Assembly (NCBI GenBank): GCA_009777635.1
Contig: WRLK01000001.1
Location: forward strand, 79,778 to 143,777
From: Oscillospiraceae bacterium
GTDB taxonomy: Bacteria; Bacillota; Clostridia; Oscillospirales; Ruminococcaceae
Length of the DNA: 64,000 nucleotides
Direction: 5' to 3'
Part shown: in pieces, positions 42,776 to 52,378 of the stretch
Layout: every line of letters starts with the position of its first letter
How positions within the stretch are numbered: the first letter of the stretch is position 1
Position numbers and translations under genes: made by a program
Notes under the pieces: model-generated
The model's database searches: none
What the model was told of the DNA's origin: nothing
The model's input: only the letters and a program-made list of their open reading frames with translations

Positions 42776-43638
42776 TATCTGTGTTCCGCCATCATAAACA
42801 GCGCGACCGTCCCGACGCCCGTGTGGGAGCCTACGACCGGGCCGATAAAATTAATCATGCAATCCTTTATCCCAAACCGTTTTTTCATCAGCCCCGCGAC
42901 ATACTCCGCGTCATCCGCGCAATCAGCGTGGCTTATCATAAAGTAATCGGGCTTTGTGCCGCCGACAACTTTTTCCATATTATCAACAAGCGACGCAAGC
43001 GCCTGCTTTCTGCCCCTTACCTTGCCGATCGGTATCAGCTTCCCGTCGTTATCAACGTATAATACCGGCTTTATTCCAAGCATGGAGCCCGCGATAGCCG
43101 ACGTCTTTGACACGCGGCCGCCGCGGTGCAGATGCATGAGATCGTCCACGGTAAAATAATGCGCGACATTAAGGCGGTTGTTTTCGGCCCACTCCACAAG
43201 CTCGTCAAAGGATGCTCCCTCCTGCTTCTTCCTGTGCGCCATAAACAAAAACAGCCCCTCGCCCATGGAGGCGCAAAGCGAATCGACCGCCTTGATTTTC
43301 CTGTCGGGGTATTCCTTTGAAAGCTCCCCGGCTGCCCTTGCGCCGCTTTCATACGTGGCGCTGAGGCCCGACGAAAACGCAAGATAGAGCACGTTCTTGC
43401 CGTCTTTGAGGTGTTTTTCCATCTCGGTTTTGATCTCCTCGGAGTTGAGGGCCATCGTGGTGGAGCGCTTGCCTTCGCGTATCAGCTTGTAAAACTCGGA
43501 TAAAGGCATATCGCCGGCGCGATAGATGTTATCGTCTATACAGTACGGCATTTTTATCATCGCAATATCGTTTTGGGAATAAAACTCATATGGCAAATCG
43601 CAGTTGTCGTCCGCTATGATGACGTAGTTGTCCTGCAT
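42775..43638 (-). CDS. DegV family fatty-acid-binding protein (second copy)
   Basis: 287 residues. It shares the DegV pattern with YVIIADDNCDLPYEF, FSSGLSATYESGARAA, DSLCASMGEGLFLFMAH and LHRGGRVSKTSAIAGSMLGIKPVLYVD. It would bind a fatty acid as in FakB. It is diverged from the first copy at 17040-17912, and its neighbours are unrelated. AAGGGGGTCG precedes the ATG. First gene of the four-gene operon ending at 40235. Confidence 0.92.
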   Translation of the reverse strand: MQDNYVIIADDNCDLPYEFYSQNDIAMIKMPYCIDDNIYRAGDMPLSEFYKLIREGKRSTTMALNSEEIKTEMEKHLKDGKNVLYLAFSSGLSATYESGARAAGELSKEYPDRKIKAVDSLCASMGEGLFLFMAHRKKQEGASFDELVEWAENNRLNVAHYFTVDDLMHLHRGGRVSKTSAIAGSMLGIKPVLYVDNDGKLIPIGKVRGRKQALASLVDNMEKVVGGTKPDYFMISHADCADDAEYVAGLMKKRFGIKDCMINFIGPVVGSHTGVGTVALFMMAEHR

Positions 43639-43664
43639 TTTTACGACCCCCTTTAATATGTTAA

Positions 43665-43693
43665 ATTATACCTTATGTGGAGATTTTTTGCAA
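43665..43693 (-). promoter_or_regulatory. Promoter of the degV-rlmL-ddh-GNAT operon
   Basis: Minus-strand -35 TTGCAA (43688-43693) and consensus -10 TATAAT (plus 43665-43670), spacing 17, about 27 bases before the degV start. Confidence 0.8.
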
Positions 43694-43711
43694 CGGATAA
43701 TTTACGGGGGC

Positions 43712-45307
43712 TCACGAGAGCTCCAGCTTGTCGATCTCGTCGCATATTTTTTTGAAAATTGGCGCCGCCATATGCTCGCCGGACACGCCGCCTTCGACGA
43801 AAACGACAATGCTGTATTTAGGGTTATAAGCGGGATAAAACCCTGCGAACCACGCGTGGACAATCTCTGTCCCGCCGATTTTTTGCCCGGTCTGCGCCGA
43901 GGAGGTCTTTCCTCCGGCGCCTCCGCGCCTTGGCTTAGCTGTGCGCCCGCTGCCGTCCTCAACAACGCTGATCATCAGGCTCTTAATGGTATTTGATGTG
44001 CTTTCGCCGATAATCCTGTTCTCCGCAAACTCAGCAGGCTCCTCTGAAAGCGTAAACCCGTCGTCCGTGAATCCGCGCACGAGGTTCGGCATAACGGCGA
44101 AGCCTCCGTTTACTAGGCTTGAGACGACGCCTGCCATTTGAAGCGGCGTGGCAAGCGAGCTGCCTTGTCCGAACCCGAAATTCGCAAGTGCCGCCGGGTT
44201 TCTAAGCTCCGCAAGGCCCGGAAGATTCCCGGGCTGCGCCCTTAGCCCCGGAGCAAGCTCTGTGCGGCTGTCAAAGCCCATGTTGACGCAAAACATAAGC
44301 AGGTACTCGGGGCCGAGCTCCTCCGCCAGCATGATGAAATACGTGTTGCACGAAACCTCAAGCGCCCGCCTCATATCCGTTTCGCCGTGGACCGCGTTGT
44401 TGTTGCAGCGGAAAACCACGCCGCCCACGTCTATCTGTCCGCCGCATATATATTTCTTTGTGACCGGTATGCCCTTTTCAAGCGCCGCCGCCGATACCAC
44501 AAGCTTAAACACCGAGCCGATGTTATACCCGCTCACGGCGCGGCTGATAAACGGCGCGTCATCATCGTCAAGGCTTGCCGATATGTTGTTCTGGTCAAAT
44601 ACCGGCAGGCTTGCCATCGCGAGGATGTTGCCGGTATCCACCTCCATCACGATGGCGGCGCCCTTGTCGCATCCCCACGAAAGCGCTTCCTGCGCGATAT
44701 ACTGGACCTCCCTGTCAAGCGTGAGGCATACCCCGCCCACCGGGTTTTCATTTGACCGGTTGACGTTTACCGAAGCACCGGGCATGATGTGTCCCGCCGC
44801 GTCAACATAATAGGAGCAGCTCACCCTGCCGCCCCAATCTTTCAGTTCATCGTTAAAGCTAAGCTCGATCCCCGAAACGCCGTCGATGTCGCCGCCGCCC
44901 ATATACCCGACGATATGCGGGGCGTAGCTGTAGCCGCCATACCGCTTCGGTATACGGAAAACCTCTATTCCCGCCGCATATATCTCGTTTACCGGAACCT
45001 TTATCGCAAACGGCATGGCTGCCGATAATCTTTCGACGACAGCGGGCTTTTCCTCGTCCGGCACGACGTCTAAAAGCTCTAAGGCTGCCTGCGGCGACGG
45101 CAACACTGACGCTACATACTCAAACTCCTTGTTTACAAGGCCGTTCATGTTCCTGTCGTAGATCATACCCCTTGTCGTCGCGACTGATAGGCTGTATCCG
45201 CCTTGCCCCGCCGCCGCCATTTTGATGTACCCCGACGCGTCGATGTGATAAATCCTGTAGATTAAGACCGTCATAAGCATTACAAATGCAAAATAAACTC
45301 CAACCAC
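43712..45307 (-). CDS. Class B penicillin-binding protein (transpeptidase)
   Basis: Around 530 residues. One N-terminal membrane anchor (VVGVYFAFVMLMTVLIYRIY) leads into a PBP dimerisation-like region and a transpeptidase domain. The catalytic Ser and Lys lie in IGSVFKLVV (SxxK), followed by SCNTYF (SxN). The third motif reads GGKTSSAQTG instead of the usual KTGTAQ. The start is uncertain: GTG 45307 (used here) or TTG 45316, neither with a clear ribosome binding site. The longer frame to 45394 runs through the purD terminator hairpin. No PASTA domains. It cross-links peptidoglycan, in an FtsI/PbpA/SpoVD-like role. Confidence 0.85.
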   Translation of the reverse strand: MVGVYFAFVMLMTVLIYRIYHIDASGYIKMAAAGQGGYSLSVATTRGMIYDRNMNGLVNKEFEYVASVLPSPQAALELLDVVPDEEKPAVVERLSAAMPFAIKVPVNEIYAAGIEVFRIPKRYGGYSYAPHIVGYMGGGDIDGVSGIELSFNDELKDWGGRVSCSYYVDAAGHIMPGASVNVNRSNENPVGGVCLTLDREVQYIAQEALSWGCDKGAAIVMEVDTGNILAMASLPVFDQNNISASLDDDDAPFISRAVSGYNIGSVFKLVVSAAALEKGIPVTKKYICGGQIDVGGVVFRCNNNAVHGETDMRRALEVSCNTYFIMLAEELGPEYLLMFCVNMGFDSRTELAPGLRAQPGNLPGLAELRNPAALANFGFGQGSSLATPLQMAGVVSSLVNGGFAVMPNLVRGFTDDGFTLSEEPAEFAENRIIGESTSNTIKSLMISVVEDGSGRTAKPRRGGAGGKTSSAQTGQKIGGTEIVHAWFAGFYPAYNPKYSIVVFVEGGVSGEHMAAPIFKKICDEIDKLELS

Positions 45308-45316
45308 CCTGCTATG

Positions 45317-45371
45317 CAAAAAAACACCGCCAGTCCATGAGAATCTTATGTTCTCATATTGTTGGCGGTGT
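45317..45371 (-). terminator. Terminator of the pur operon
   Basis: Outer stem ACACCGCC/GGCGGTGT (45324-45331, 45364-45371) and inner stem ATGAGAA/TTCTCAT (45337-45343, 45351-45357). On the minus strand they are followed by a run of seven or eight T (plus-strand A tract 45317-45324). It lies right after purD and directly before the penicillin-binding protein start. Confidence 0.85.
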
Positions 45372-45402
45372 GTTGATTTTGTATACAAAACCAAACCGTT
45401 AA

Positions 45403-46671
45403 TTAATATTTCCCGATATCAGTGCGGTAGAACATGCCCTCAAACCGGATTTTGCCTATGGCCTTATACGCTTCATCAAGCGCCTCTTGCAGCGTTTTCG
45501 CCTGCGCCGTCACGCCCAGCACGCGCCCTGCGCTTGTAACAAAACCGTCCCCGGTATGCTTTGTCCCCGCGTGATGCACTAAGGCGCCGTCTAGCTGCCC
45601 GTCCGGCTTAAGCCCCGAAATTGCATGCCCTACCCTGTATTTCCCGGGATATCCGCCGCTTGCCGCGACGATACACGCCGCAGCCCCGTCCTTCCACTTG
45701 ACTGTCAAGGTGTTAAGCTTTTCACCGGTTACCGCAAGCATGATTTCAAGCAAATCGGTATCGAGAAGCGCAAGCACGGCCTGCGCCTCAGGATCGCCGA
45801 AGCGGCAGTTGTATTCAATTACCTTCGGGCCGTCGGGCGTCAATATCAGCCCGAAATAAAGGCATCCCTTAAACGGCCTGTTCTCACGGCTCATGGCTTC
45901 AACCGTCGGCAGAAAGATTGTCTTCATGCAGAGGTTTGCGATTTCGGGCGTGTAATGGGGGTTTGGCGCAATCACGCCCATGCCGCCGGTGTTAGGGCCC
46001 AGATTGCCGTCAAATGCGCGTTTATGATCCATTGACGACGCCATCGGGACGATTGTTTTGCCGTCGCAAAAAGCAAGCACCGTAACCTCGGGGCCTTCGA
46101 GGAATTCTTCGACGACGATCTCGCTTCCGCTTTCGCCGAAGATTTTTTCCTCCATCATCGAGCGAATCGCCGCTTTCGCCGAAGTAAAATCCTCCGCGAT
46201 CACAACGCCCTTGCCGAGCGCCAAGCCGTCCGCTTTGATTACAACGGGATATGTCCCGCTATCTCGGATATGCCTTTCGGCTTCCCGCATATCTGTAAAG
46301 GCATTGTACTTGGCAGTTGGTATTCCATATTTTTTCATAAGCCCTTTTGAAAACACCTTGCTGCCCTCGATGGCGGCGGCTAATTTATTGGGGCCGAAAG
46401 CGGGAATACCTTTTTCTTGAAAGGCGTCGACCATTCCGAGCACAAGCGGGTCGTCGGGCGCTACAACAGCAAAGTCTATCTTATTTTCCACAGCGAACGC
46501 GACGATTTGCTTCATGTCGGTAGTTTTTAAATCTGAACGCGGGCATATCGCTTCGTTTGCGATACCTGCGTTTCCCGGGATACAGTAAAGCTTCCCTGTC
46601 TTTTCGCTTTGTAAAAGCTTGCGGACAAGCGCGTGCTCACGCCCGCCTCCGCCGACGACTAAAATATTCAT
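45403..46671 (-). CDS. purD: Phosphoribosylamine-glycine ligase
   Basis: About 422 residues from ATG 46671, with GAGG seven bases upstream; the in-frame ATG at 46686 is less likely. The N-terminus ILVVGGGGREHALVRKL, the ATP-grasp elements IKADGLALGKGVVIAED, EEFLEGPEVTVLAFCDG and LGPNTGGMGVIAPNP, and the C-terminal YNCRFGDPEAQAVL are diagnostic. It makes glycinamide ribonucleotide in purine synthesis. Last gene of the purF-M-N-H-D operon. Confidence 0.97.
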   Translation of the reverse strand: MNILVVGGGGREHALVRKLLQSEKTGKLYCIPGNAGIANEAICPRSDLKTTDMKQIVAFAVENKIDFAVVAPDDPLVLGMVDAFQEKGIPAFGPNKLAAAIEGSKVFSKGLMKKYGIPTAKYNAFTDMREAERHIRDSGTYPVVIKADGLALGKGVVIAEDFTSAKAAIRSMMEEKIFGESGSEIVVEEFLEGPEVTVLAFCDGKTIVPMASSMDHKRAFDGNLGPNTGGMGVIAPNPHYTPEIANLCMKTIFLPTVEAMSRENRPFKGCLYFGLILTPDGPKVIEYNCRFGDPEAQAVLALLDTDLLEIMLAVTGEKLNTLTVKWKDGAAACIVAASGGYPGKYRVGHAISGLKPDGQLDGALVHHAGTKHTGDGFVTSAGRVLGVTAQAKTLQEALDEAYKAIGKIRFEGMFYRTDIGKY

Positions 46672-46688
46672 CTGCTTCCTCAACATAA

Positions 46689-48251
46689 TTAATGCTTGAA
46701 ATGGCGCATACCGGTGAACACCATTGCTATCCCCGCCTCGTCACAGGCTTTTATGCTTTCTTCATCGCGGACAGACCCGCCGGGCTGGATAATCGCGGTG
46801 ATTCCCGCATTTGTTGCGGCCTCCACGCAATCCTTAAACGGGAAGAAGGCGTCCGACGCCATCACGCTGCCGAGCGCGTGCTCCTCCCCTGCGAACCTAA
46901 GCGCAAGCTCAAGCGACGCGATACGGTTTGTCTGCCCTTGCCCGATACCAACGGTGGCGTTGCCTTTAACAAGCACAATCGCGTTTGAATTTGCGTGCTT
47001 TACCACGCGCCACGCAAACATAAGCTGCGTGATTTCGCGTCTTGTCGGAGCCCGTTTCGTCACCGTCTTTAAGTCTGTCTCGAGGTAAAGCTCCGTGTCA
47101 AGCTCCTGAACCAGCAGCCCGCCCGCTACTTTTTTCACGTCGATCATGCCGTAGCTGTTCGGTATGTTGATATCGTTTAACGCAAGCAGACGCAGATCTT
47201 TTTTCTTGCTGAATACTGAAAGCGCATCGTCCGAAAAAGACGGCGCGATGATGATTTCAAGGAATATCTCGCTCATTTTAAGCGCGGTTTGCGCGTCTAT
47301 CTCGCGGTTTACGGCGACAATCCCGCCGAAAATGGAGACGGGATCGGCTTCATACGCTTCGATATACGCGTCGGTCAGAATCTCGCCAAGCCCAACGCCG
47401 CACGGGTTTGCGTGCTTTACGGCGACGGCGCACGGAACCACCACGGAAAACTCCTTTAAAATGTCAATCGCGCGGTTTGCGTCGTTTATATTATTATAGC
47501 TAAGCTCCTTGCCTTGAAGCTGCACCGCGGAGGCGACGCCGTTGTCCTGAAGCTTGATTTCACGGTAAAATGCGGCTTGCTGATGCGGATTTTCGCCGTA
47601 CCGCATTTTTTGTACAAGGTCATATGTCAGCGTAAGCGACTGCGGGAATGAGATCATAGGGGAGTCATCCTGCCTCCGCCGCATATAGTTTGCGACAATC
47701 GCGTCGTAAGCCGCCGTATACTCAAACACCTTGCACGCAAGGTTATATTTTTCGTCGCTGCTTACTTTTCCGGTTTTAAGAAGCTCCAATACCTTGCCGT
47801 AATCGCCGGGGTCGATGACGACGACGACGTCGCGCCAGTTCTTGGCGGCCGCGCGTATCATCGTAGGCCCGCCGATGTCGATATTCTCAACCGCTTCGTC
47901 AAGCATTACATTTTTCTTAAGGATCGTCTCCTTGAAAGGGTAAAGGTTGACTGCGACCACGTCGACCGGCGTGATGCTCAAATCCTCAAGCTGTTTTAAA
48001 TGATTCTCGTTTTCCCTTACGGCGAGAACTCCCGCGAGAACATTCGGATGAAGCGTTTTAACACGCCCGTCAAGACACTCCGGGAAGCTTGTGACGTCGG
48101 AGATCTCCGTGATTTCCACCGATTTTTCGCGTAAGTATTTTGCCGTGCCGCCCGTGGATACGATCTCAAACCCAAGCTCTGTGAGCCCCTTTGCGAACTG
48201 TAGCACACCGGTTTTATCCGATACGCTGATTAACGCCCTTTTTTTATTCAT
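46689..48251 (-). CDS. purH: AICAR transformylase / IMP cyclohydrolase
   Basis: About 520 residues from ATG 48251, which overlaps the purN stop as ATGA. The IMP cyclohydrolase half opens with RALISVSDKTGVLQFAKGL and contains CLDGRVKTLHPNVLAGVL. The transformylase half includes LRYGENPHQQAAFY (read as MRYGENPHQQ), CAVAVKHANPCGVG, IGQGQTNRI and DAFFPFKDCVEAA. It performs the last two steps of IMP synthesis. Confidence 0.97.
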   Translation of the reverse strand: MNKKRALISVSDKTGVLQFAKGLTELGFEIVSTGGTAKYLREKSVEITEISDVTSFPECLDGRVKTLHPNVLAGVLAVRENENHLKQLEDLSITPVDVVAVNLYPFKETILKKNVMLDEAVENIDIGGPTMIRAAAKNWRDVVVVIDPGDYGKVLELLKTGKVSSDEKYNLACKVFEYTAAYDAIVANYMRRRQDDSPMISFPQSLTLTYDLVQKMRYGENPHQQAAFYREIKLQDNGVASAVQLQGKELSYNNINDANRAIDILKEFSVVVPCAVAVKHANPCGVGLGEILTDAYIEAYEADPVSIFGGIVAVNREIDAQTALKMSEIFLEIIIAPSFSDDALSVFSKKKDLRLLALNDINIPNSYGMIDVKKVAGGLLVQELDTELYLETDLKTVTKRAPTRREITQLMFAWRVVKHANSNAIVLVKGNATVGIGQGQTNRIASLELALRFAGEEHALGSVMASDAFFPFKDCVEAATNAGITAIIQPGGSVRDEESIKACDEAGIAMVFTGMRHFKH

Positions 48252-48880
48252 TGCCGCATTACCCCTTCGCACGCGTTTTCTTTTATCATTTTAAAAGACA
48301 GTATTTCTACCGCCTTAGGTAAAATAATCTGTTCCGCCTCATCCATTACCCTTTTTTGCAGGATTTCCGGCGTGTCTCCGTCTTGTACCTCCACCGCCTT
48401 TTGCAGGATAATCCTGCCGCCGTCGATCACTCCGCTGACGTGGTGGACAGTGGCGCCCGTCACCTTAACGCCGTAACGAAGCGCCTCCTCATGGACTTTT
48501 AAGCCGTAATACCCTTTGCCGCAAAACGACGGGATCAACGACGGATGCACGTTAATAATCCTTTCGCTAAAAGCTTTCAGCACGTTTTCCCCGACAATGC
48601 AAAGATATCCCGCCAAAACGACAAGCTCTATCTTCCGTTCCGCAAGTACATCCAAAAGCGCCTTGTCAAACGCTTGCGTTGAGCCGTAGTCTTTTTTCGA
48701 TACCGTGACGGCTTCTATCCCGTTTTGTTTTGCGCGCGTGAGCGCATATGCTTTACTGTTTGAGGAAACTACAAGCGTAATTTTTCCGCCGCCAAGCTCC
48801 CCTCTTTTTTCCGCGTCTATCAGCGCTTTAAGGTTTGTTCCGCCGCCGCTTACGAGCACCGCGATACGAACGCCGGTCAC
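48248..48880 (-). CDS. purN: Phosphoribosylglycinamide formyltransferase
   Basis: 210 residues from GTG 48880, which overlaps the purM stop in GTGA; a longer frame inside purM encodes an Arg-rich sequence unlike the family. RIAVLVSGGGTNLKALID is the N-terminal phosphate-binding part, and INVHPSLIPSFCGKGYYG and GATVHHVSGVIDGGRII carry the catalytic Asn, His and Asp. It formylates glycinamide ribonucleotide with 10-formyl-tetrahydrofolate. Confidence 0.96.
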   Translation of the reverse strand: MTGVRIAVLVSGGGTNLKALIDAEKRGELGGGKITLVVSSNSKAYALTRAKQNGIEAVTVSKKDYGSTQAFDKALLDVLAERKIELVVLAGYLCIVGENVLKAFSERIINVHPSLIPSFCGKGYYGLKVHEEALRYGVKVTGATVHHVSGVIDGGRIILQKAVEVQDGDTPEILQKRVMDEAEQIILPKAVEILSFKMIKENACEGVMRQ

Positions 48881-49923
48881 AGCACAAGCACCCCTTCTAC
48901 GCCGCGTTTTACCTCGCCGATAACGGCTGCTTTTTCCCCGCTTGCATGAAGCGACTTTATCGCGGTCGCAGCTTCCTCCGGCGGCACTACGACGCACATG
49001 CCGGTGCCCATGTTAAACGTTGCGAACATGTCGCACCACGGTATATCCCCCGCTTTTTGTATTATCTCAAAAATAGGCGGAATCTCAAGCCTCGCGCGTT
49101 CAATCTTAACGCCGAAGCCTTCCGGCAAGGCTCTTGGGATATTCTCATAAAATCCGCCGCCGGTGATATTTGAGATGCTTGCGGCCCTCACCGCTTTTAA
49201 CAGCGCAAGGATTGCCTTTACATAAATCTTTGTAGGCGTAAGGAGCGCTTCGCCGATGGAAGCGCCAAGCTCCCTTGCATATATTCTAACATTTTTCCCG
49301 TCAATATCCAATACCTTTCTCGCAAGAGAGTATCCGTTTGAGTGAAGCCCCGACGATGCGATCCCAATCAGCGCGTACCCGTCTTTTACGTTTTTAGGGT
49401 CAAGGAGCTTTTCTCTGTCGGCGATGCCGACTGAAAACCCCGCGATGTCATATTCGTTTTCAGCATAAAACCCGGGCATTTCTGCGGTTTCCCCGCCAAT
49501 CAGGGCGCATCCGGCCATCTCGCAGCCGTCCGCGACGCCTCCGACAATCTCGGCGACGCGCTTCGGGATATTCCTGCCCACCGCGAGATAATCAAGAAAA
49601 AACAGCGGCATAGCCCCCGTGCAGATAATATCGTTCACGCACATGGCGACACAATCGATACCGATCGTGTCGTGCTTGTCCATCAAAAACGCAAGCTTTA
49701 GCTTTGTGCCGACGCCGTCCGTGCCTGAAACAAAAACAGGCTCTTTCATTCCGGTTAAGTCGGGCTTGAATAATCCGCCAAAGCCGCCGATCTCCGACAG
49801 CACGCCGGGAATTTTCGTCCTTTGCACATGGCTTTTCATAAGCTCCACCGCGCGGTATCCCGCCGTCACGTCAACTCCGGCCGCTTTGTAGCTTTTGCTC
49901 TTAGAACCTGTATGCAATATCAT
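48877..49923 (-). CDS. purM: Phosphoribosylformylglycinamidine cyclo-ligase
   Basis: 348 residues. SYKAAGVDVTAGYRAVELMK, SGTDGVGTKLKLAF, DCVAMCVNDIICTGAMPLFFLDY, GGETAEMPGFY and SSGLHSNGYSLAR are typical. It makes aminoimidazole ribonucleotide. ATG overlaps the purF stop by four bases. Confidence 0.97.
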   Translation of the reverse strand: MILHTGSKSKSYKAAGVDVTAGYRAVELMKSHVQRTKIPGVLSEIGGFGGLFKPDLTGMKEPVFVSGTDGVGTKLKLAFLMDKHDTIGIDCVAMCVNDIICTGAMPLFFLDYLAVGRNIPKRVAEIVGGVADGCEMAGCALIGGETAEMPGFYAENEYDIAGFSVGIADREKLLDPKNVKDGYALIGIASSGLHSNGYSLARKVLDIDGKNVRIYARELGASIGEALLTPTKIYVKAILALLKAVRAASISNITGGGFYENIPRALPEGFGVKIERARLEIPPIFEIIQKAGDIPWCDMFATFNMGTGMCVVVPPEEAATAIKSLHASGEKAAVIGEVKRGVEGVLVL

Positions 49924-51362
49924 TCTTCCTCACCGGCCTTCTCGCTGATCCTGCGGTCGAACTTGGTCCCGGCTTTCATACTCGGCCCCGGGGCCGGGTA
50001 TTCTCCCGTAAAGCAACCTGCGCAAAATCCGCACGACGCGTTTTCAGCAATCTTAAGCACGCTGCCGACCGATAGGTAGCCTAAGCTGTCAACGCCAATC
50101 CACTTTGCGATTTCAGGGATGCTCATCTTGCAGGCGATTAAGTTCTCGCGGCTGTCGATGTTCGTGCCGAAATAGCATGGGTGCATGAACGGCGGCGCCG
50201 AAACGCGCATATGTACTTCTTTTGCGCCTGCCTCCCTCAAAAGCCTTATGATCCTGGCACACGTAGTACCCCTTACTATGGAGTCGTCTATCAGCACGAC
50301 GCGTTTATTGCGCACTGTCGATTCGATGACGTTAAGCTTTATTTTTACCGACAATTCGCGCTCAAGCTGCGTCGGCTGGATAAACGTGCGGTCGATATAC
50401 CGGTTTTTTAGAAAACCGATGCCGTAAGGAATACCCGATTCCCTCGCGTAGCCCAAAGCCGCAGGGATACCGGAATCGGGCACGCCGATCACGACATCGG
50501 CCTCCACCGGGTTTTCCAGCGCTAAGTATTCACCGGCACGCTGCCTTGCCTCTTGAACGTTTACACCGGATATAACGGAATCCGGCCTTGCGAAATATAC
50601 AAACTCGAACACGCAAAGCGTGCCTTTTCCCGCGCAGTGGCTTCGGTTCGAGTTCACGCCGTTTTTGTCCGCGACGACAATTTCCCCGGGCTCTATCTCA
50701 CGCACGAGCGAAGCGCCGATCGAGTCAAGCGCGCAGGTTTCCGACGCAAAGATGATGTTGTCGTCCTTGCAGCCCATGCAAAGCGGCCTGAAGCCGTTCG
50801 GGTCGCGGCAGGCGATCATCTTGCTCGGGCTCATGACGACAAGCGAATACGATCCCTTGAGCTTATCCATCGCAAATGATACGGCTTCCTCAATGGAGCG
50901 CGCCGTAAGCCTTGCCCGCGTGATGACGTGCGAGATTACCTCGATATCGCTGGCGGAATGGAATATCGCGCCGGAAAGCTCTGCTTCCTCCCGAAGCTCG
51001 GCTGAATTTGTAAGGCAGCCGTTAAACGCAAGCGCCATGTTCCCTTTGATGTGGCGCACAACAATCGGCTGCGCGTGGGAGCGGCTTTTGCTCCCTTTGG
51101 ACGCGTAGCGCACATGCCCCAGCGCCATGTTACCCTTGCCGAGCCCTGTCAGTATATCCCGCGTAAACACGTCGGGTACAAGTCCCAAATCGCGGTGGTA
51201 GCCGATCACGCCGTCGTCGTTTACGGCGATGCCGCAGCTTTCCTGCCCGCGGTGCTGAAGCGCGTAAAGCGCCAAGTATGTCTGTGCGACAACGTCGGAG
51301 TTCTTTTGGCCGTGGACCCCAAAAATCCCGCATTCCTCGCGGATAAAATCAGAGTTTTGCAA
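49920..51362 (-). CDS. purF: Amidophosphoribosyltransferase
   Basis: About 480 residues. The class II glutaminase nucleophile is the Cys in REECGIFGVHG, exposed after removal of a short propeptide. RSHAQPIVVRHIKGNMALAFNG and the phosphoribosyl-binding VVLIDDSIVRGTTCARII follow. Start is chosen at TTG 51362, giving a 10-residue propeptide and an AGGGG upstream; GTG 51383 would give 17 residues but has no ribosome binding site. First committed step of purine synthesis and first pur gene here. Confidence 0.93.
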   Translation of the reverse strand: MQNSDFIREECGIFGVHGQKNSDVVAQTYLALYALQHRGQESCGIAVNDDGVIGYHRDLGLVPDVFTRDILTGLGKGNMALGHVRYASKGSKSRSHAQPIVVRHIKGNMALAFNGCLTNSAELREEAELSGAIFHSASDIEVISHVITRARLTARSIEEAVSFAMDKLKGSYSLVVMSPSKMIACRDPNGFRPLCMGCKDDNIIFASETCALDSIGASLVREIEPGEIVVADKNGVNSNRSHCAGKGTLCVFEFVYFARPDSVISGVNVQEARQRAGEYLALENPVEADVVIGVPDSGIPAALGYARESGIPYGIGFLKNRYIDRTFIQPTQLERELSVKIKLNVIESTVRNKRVVLIDDSIVRGTTCARIIRLLREAGAKEVHMRVSAPPFMHPCYFGTNIDSRENLIACKMSIPEIAKWIGVDSLGYLSVGSVLKIAENASCGFCAGCFTGEYPAPGPSMKAGTKFDRRISEKAGEEE

Positions 51363-51387
51363 AAACCTTTTACCCCTTTTCACAAAG

Positions 51388-51424
51388 CCAGAGTGTGCTT
51401 ATTAAGACACACTCCGGGCTAATT
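51388..51424 (-). other. Hairpin before purF
   Basis: GAGTGTG and CACACTC (plus 51392-51398 and 51409-51415), with outer AGCC/GGCT pairs, form a stable hairpin between the SPFH gene stop and purF. There is no proper T run, only TTTG, so it may be a weak terminator or a processing element separating the two transcription units. No purine riboswitch features are seen. Confidence 0.45.
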
Positions 51425-51429
51425 TCATA

Positions 51430-52320
51430 TTACTGCTGGTCTCCCATCATATCTTTTAAGGATACCGCAAGCCCCGCTAAAGACTGTATCTCGCTGGGGA
51501 TGATAATCTTCGTTGATTTTCCGTCCGCCACACGTTCGAACGCCTCTATGCCTTTTAGCGAAAGCACCTGTTTGCTTGGAGCCGCTTCGTTTAACATCTT
51601 GATTGCGTCGGCCGTTGCCCTTTGCACCATTAGGATTGCTTCGGATTCGCCCTGCGCTTCGCGGATGTGCGCTTCGCGTTTGGCGTCGGCGCGCAGTATA
51701 GCGGATTCCTTTTCGCCTTCGGCGACAAGTATCTGGCTGCGTTTTTCGCCCTCCGCCCTTAGTATCGACTCACGGCGTTCACGCTCGGCCTTCATCTGTT
51801 TTTCCATCGCTTCCTGAATCTCACGCGGCGGGATGATATTTTTAAGCTCCACGCGGTTGACCTTGATTCCCCACTTATCGGTGGCGGCGTCAAGCGTCGC
51901 GGTGATTTTCGTGTTAATCGTGTCTCTTGAGGTAAGCGTCTGGTCAAGCTCCAGGTCGCCGATGATGTTACGCAGGGTCGTCGCGGTAAGGCTTTCGATC
52001 GCCGCAACCGGGCGCTCGACGCCGTAGGTGAAAAGCTTCGCGTCCGTCACCTGAAAAAACAGCACCGTGTCGATCTGCATGGTTACGTTGTCTTTCGTGA
52101 TAACAGGCTGCGGCTGGAAGTCGGCGACTTGCTCCTTGATGGACACCTTTTTCGAAATACGGTCGATCAGCGGGATTTTCACATGAAGCCCCGTGTCCCA
52201 TGTCGAGGAATATGCGCCAAGCCGCTCGATTACGTACACCTTTGCCTGGGGCACGATTTTTACGTTTGTAAGCAAAAGAAAAATAAGCAGGAAAACCAAA
52301 ATCAATGTAAACGCCAGCAT
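51430..52320 (-). CDS. SPFH/stomatin-family membrane protein, QmcA-like
   Basis: About 296 residues from ATG 52320, eight bases after GGAGG. One N-terminal membrane helix (LAFTLILVFLLIFLLLTNV) is followed by the SPFH domain (VPQAKVYVIERLGAYSSTWDTGLHVKIPLIDRI across two segments). Then comes a long charged coiled coil rich in Glu, Arg and Ala (about 180-245) and a C-terminal tail. It would oligomerise on the membrane to organise microdomains or proteases. It is co-encoded with an NfeD protein, the usual partner. Confidence 0.93.
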   Translation of the reverse strand: MLAFTLILVFLLIFLLLTNVKIVPQAKVYVIERLGAYSSTWDTGLHVKIPLIDRISKKVSIKEQVADFQPQPVITKDNVTMQIDTVLFFQVTDAKLFTYGVERPVAAIESLTATTLRNIIGDLELDQTLTSRDTINTKITATLDAATDKWGIKVNRVELKNIIPPREIQEAMEKQMKAERERRESILRAEGEKRSQILVAEGEKESAILRADAKREAHIREAQGESEAILMVQRATADAIKMLNEAAPSKQVLSLKGIEAFERVADGKSTKIIIPSEIQSLAGLAVSLKDMMGDQQ

Positions 52321-52378
52321 AATATATACCTCCATTTTACTTTATGTATCAAATGCAGCCTAACGTATAAACGGCCGG

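Noticed and set aside
43665..43711. Terminator for the penicillin-binding protein gene
   Set aside because: A GCTC-ACGA-GAGC mini-hairpin near 43710 is too short and lacks a T run.
51363..51429. Purine riboswitch or PurR box before purF
   Set aside because: The region is too short and lacks the conserved loops; only a simple hairpin is present.
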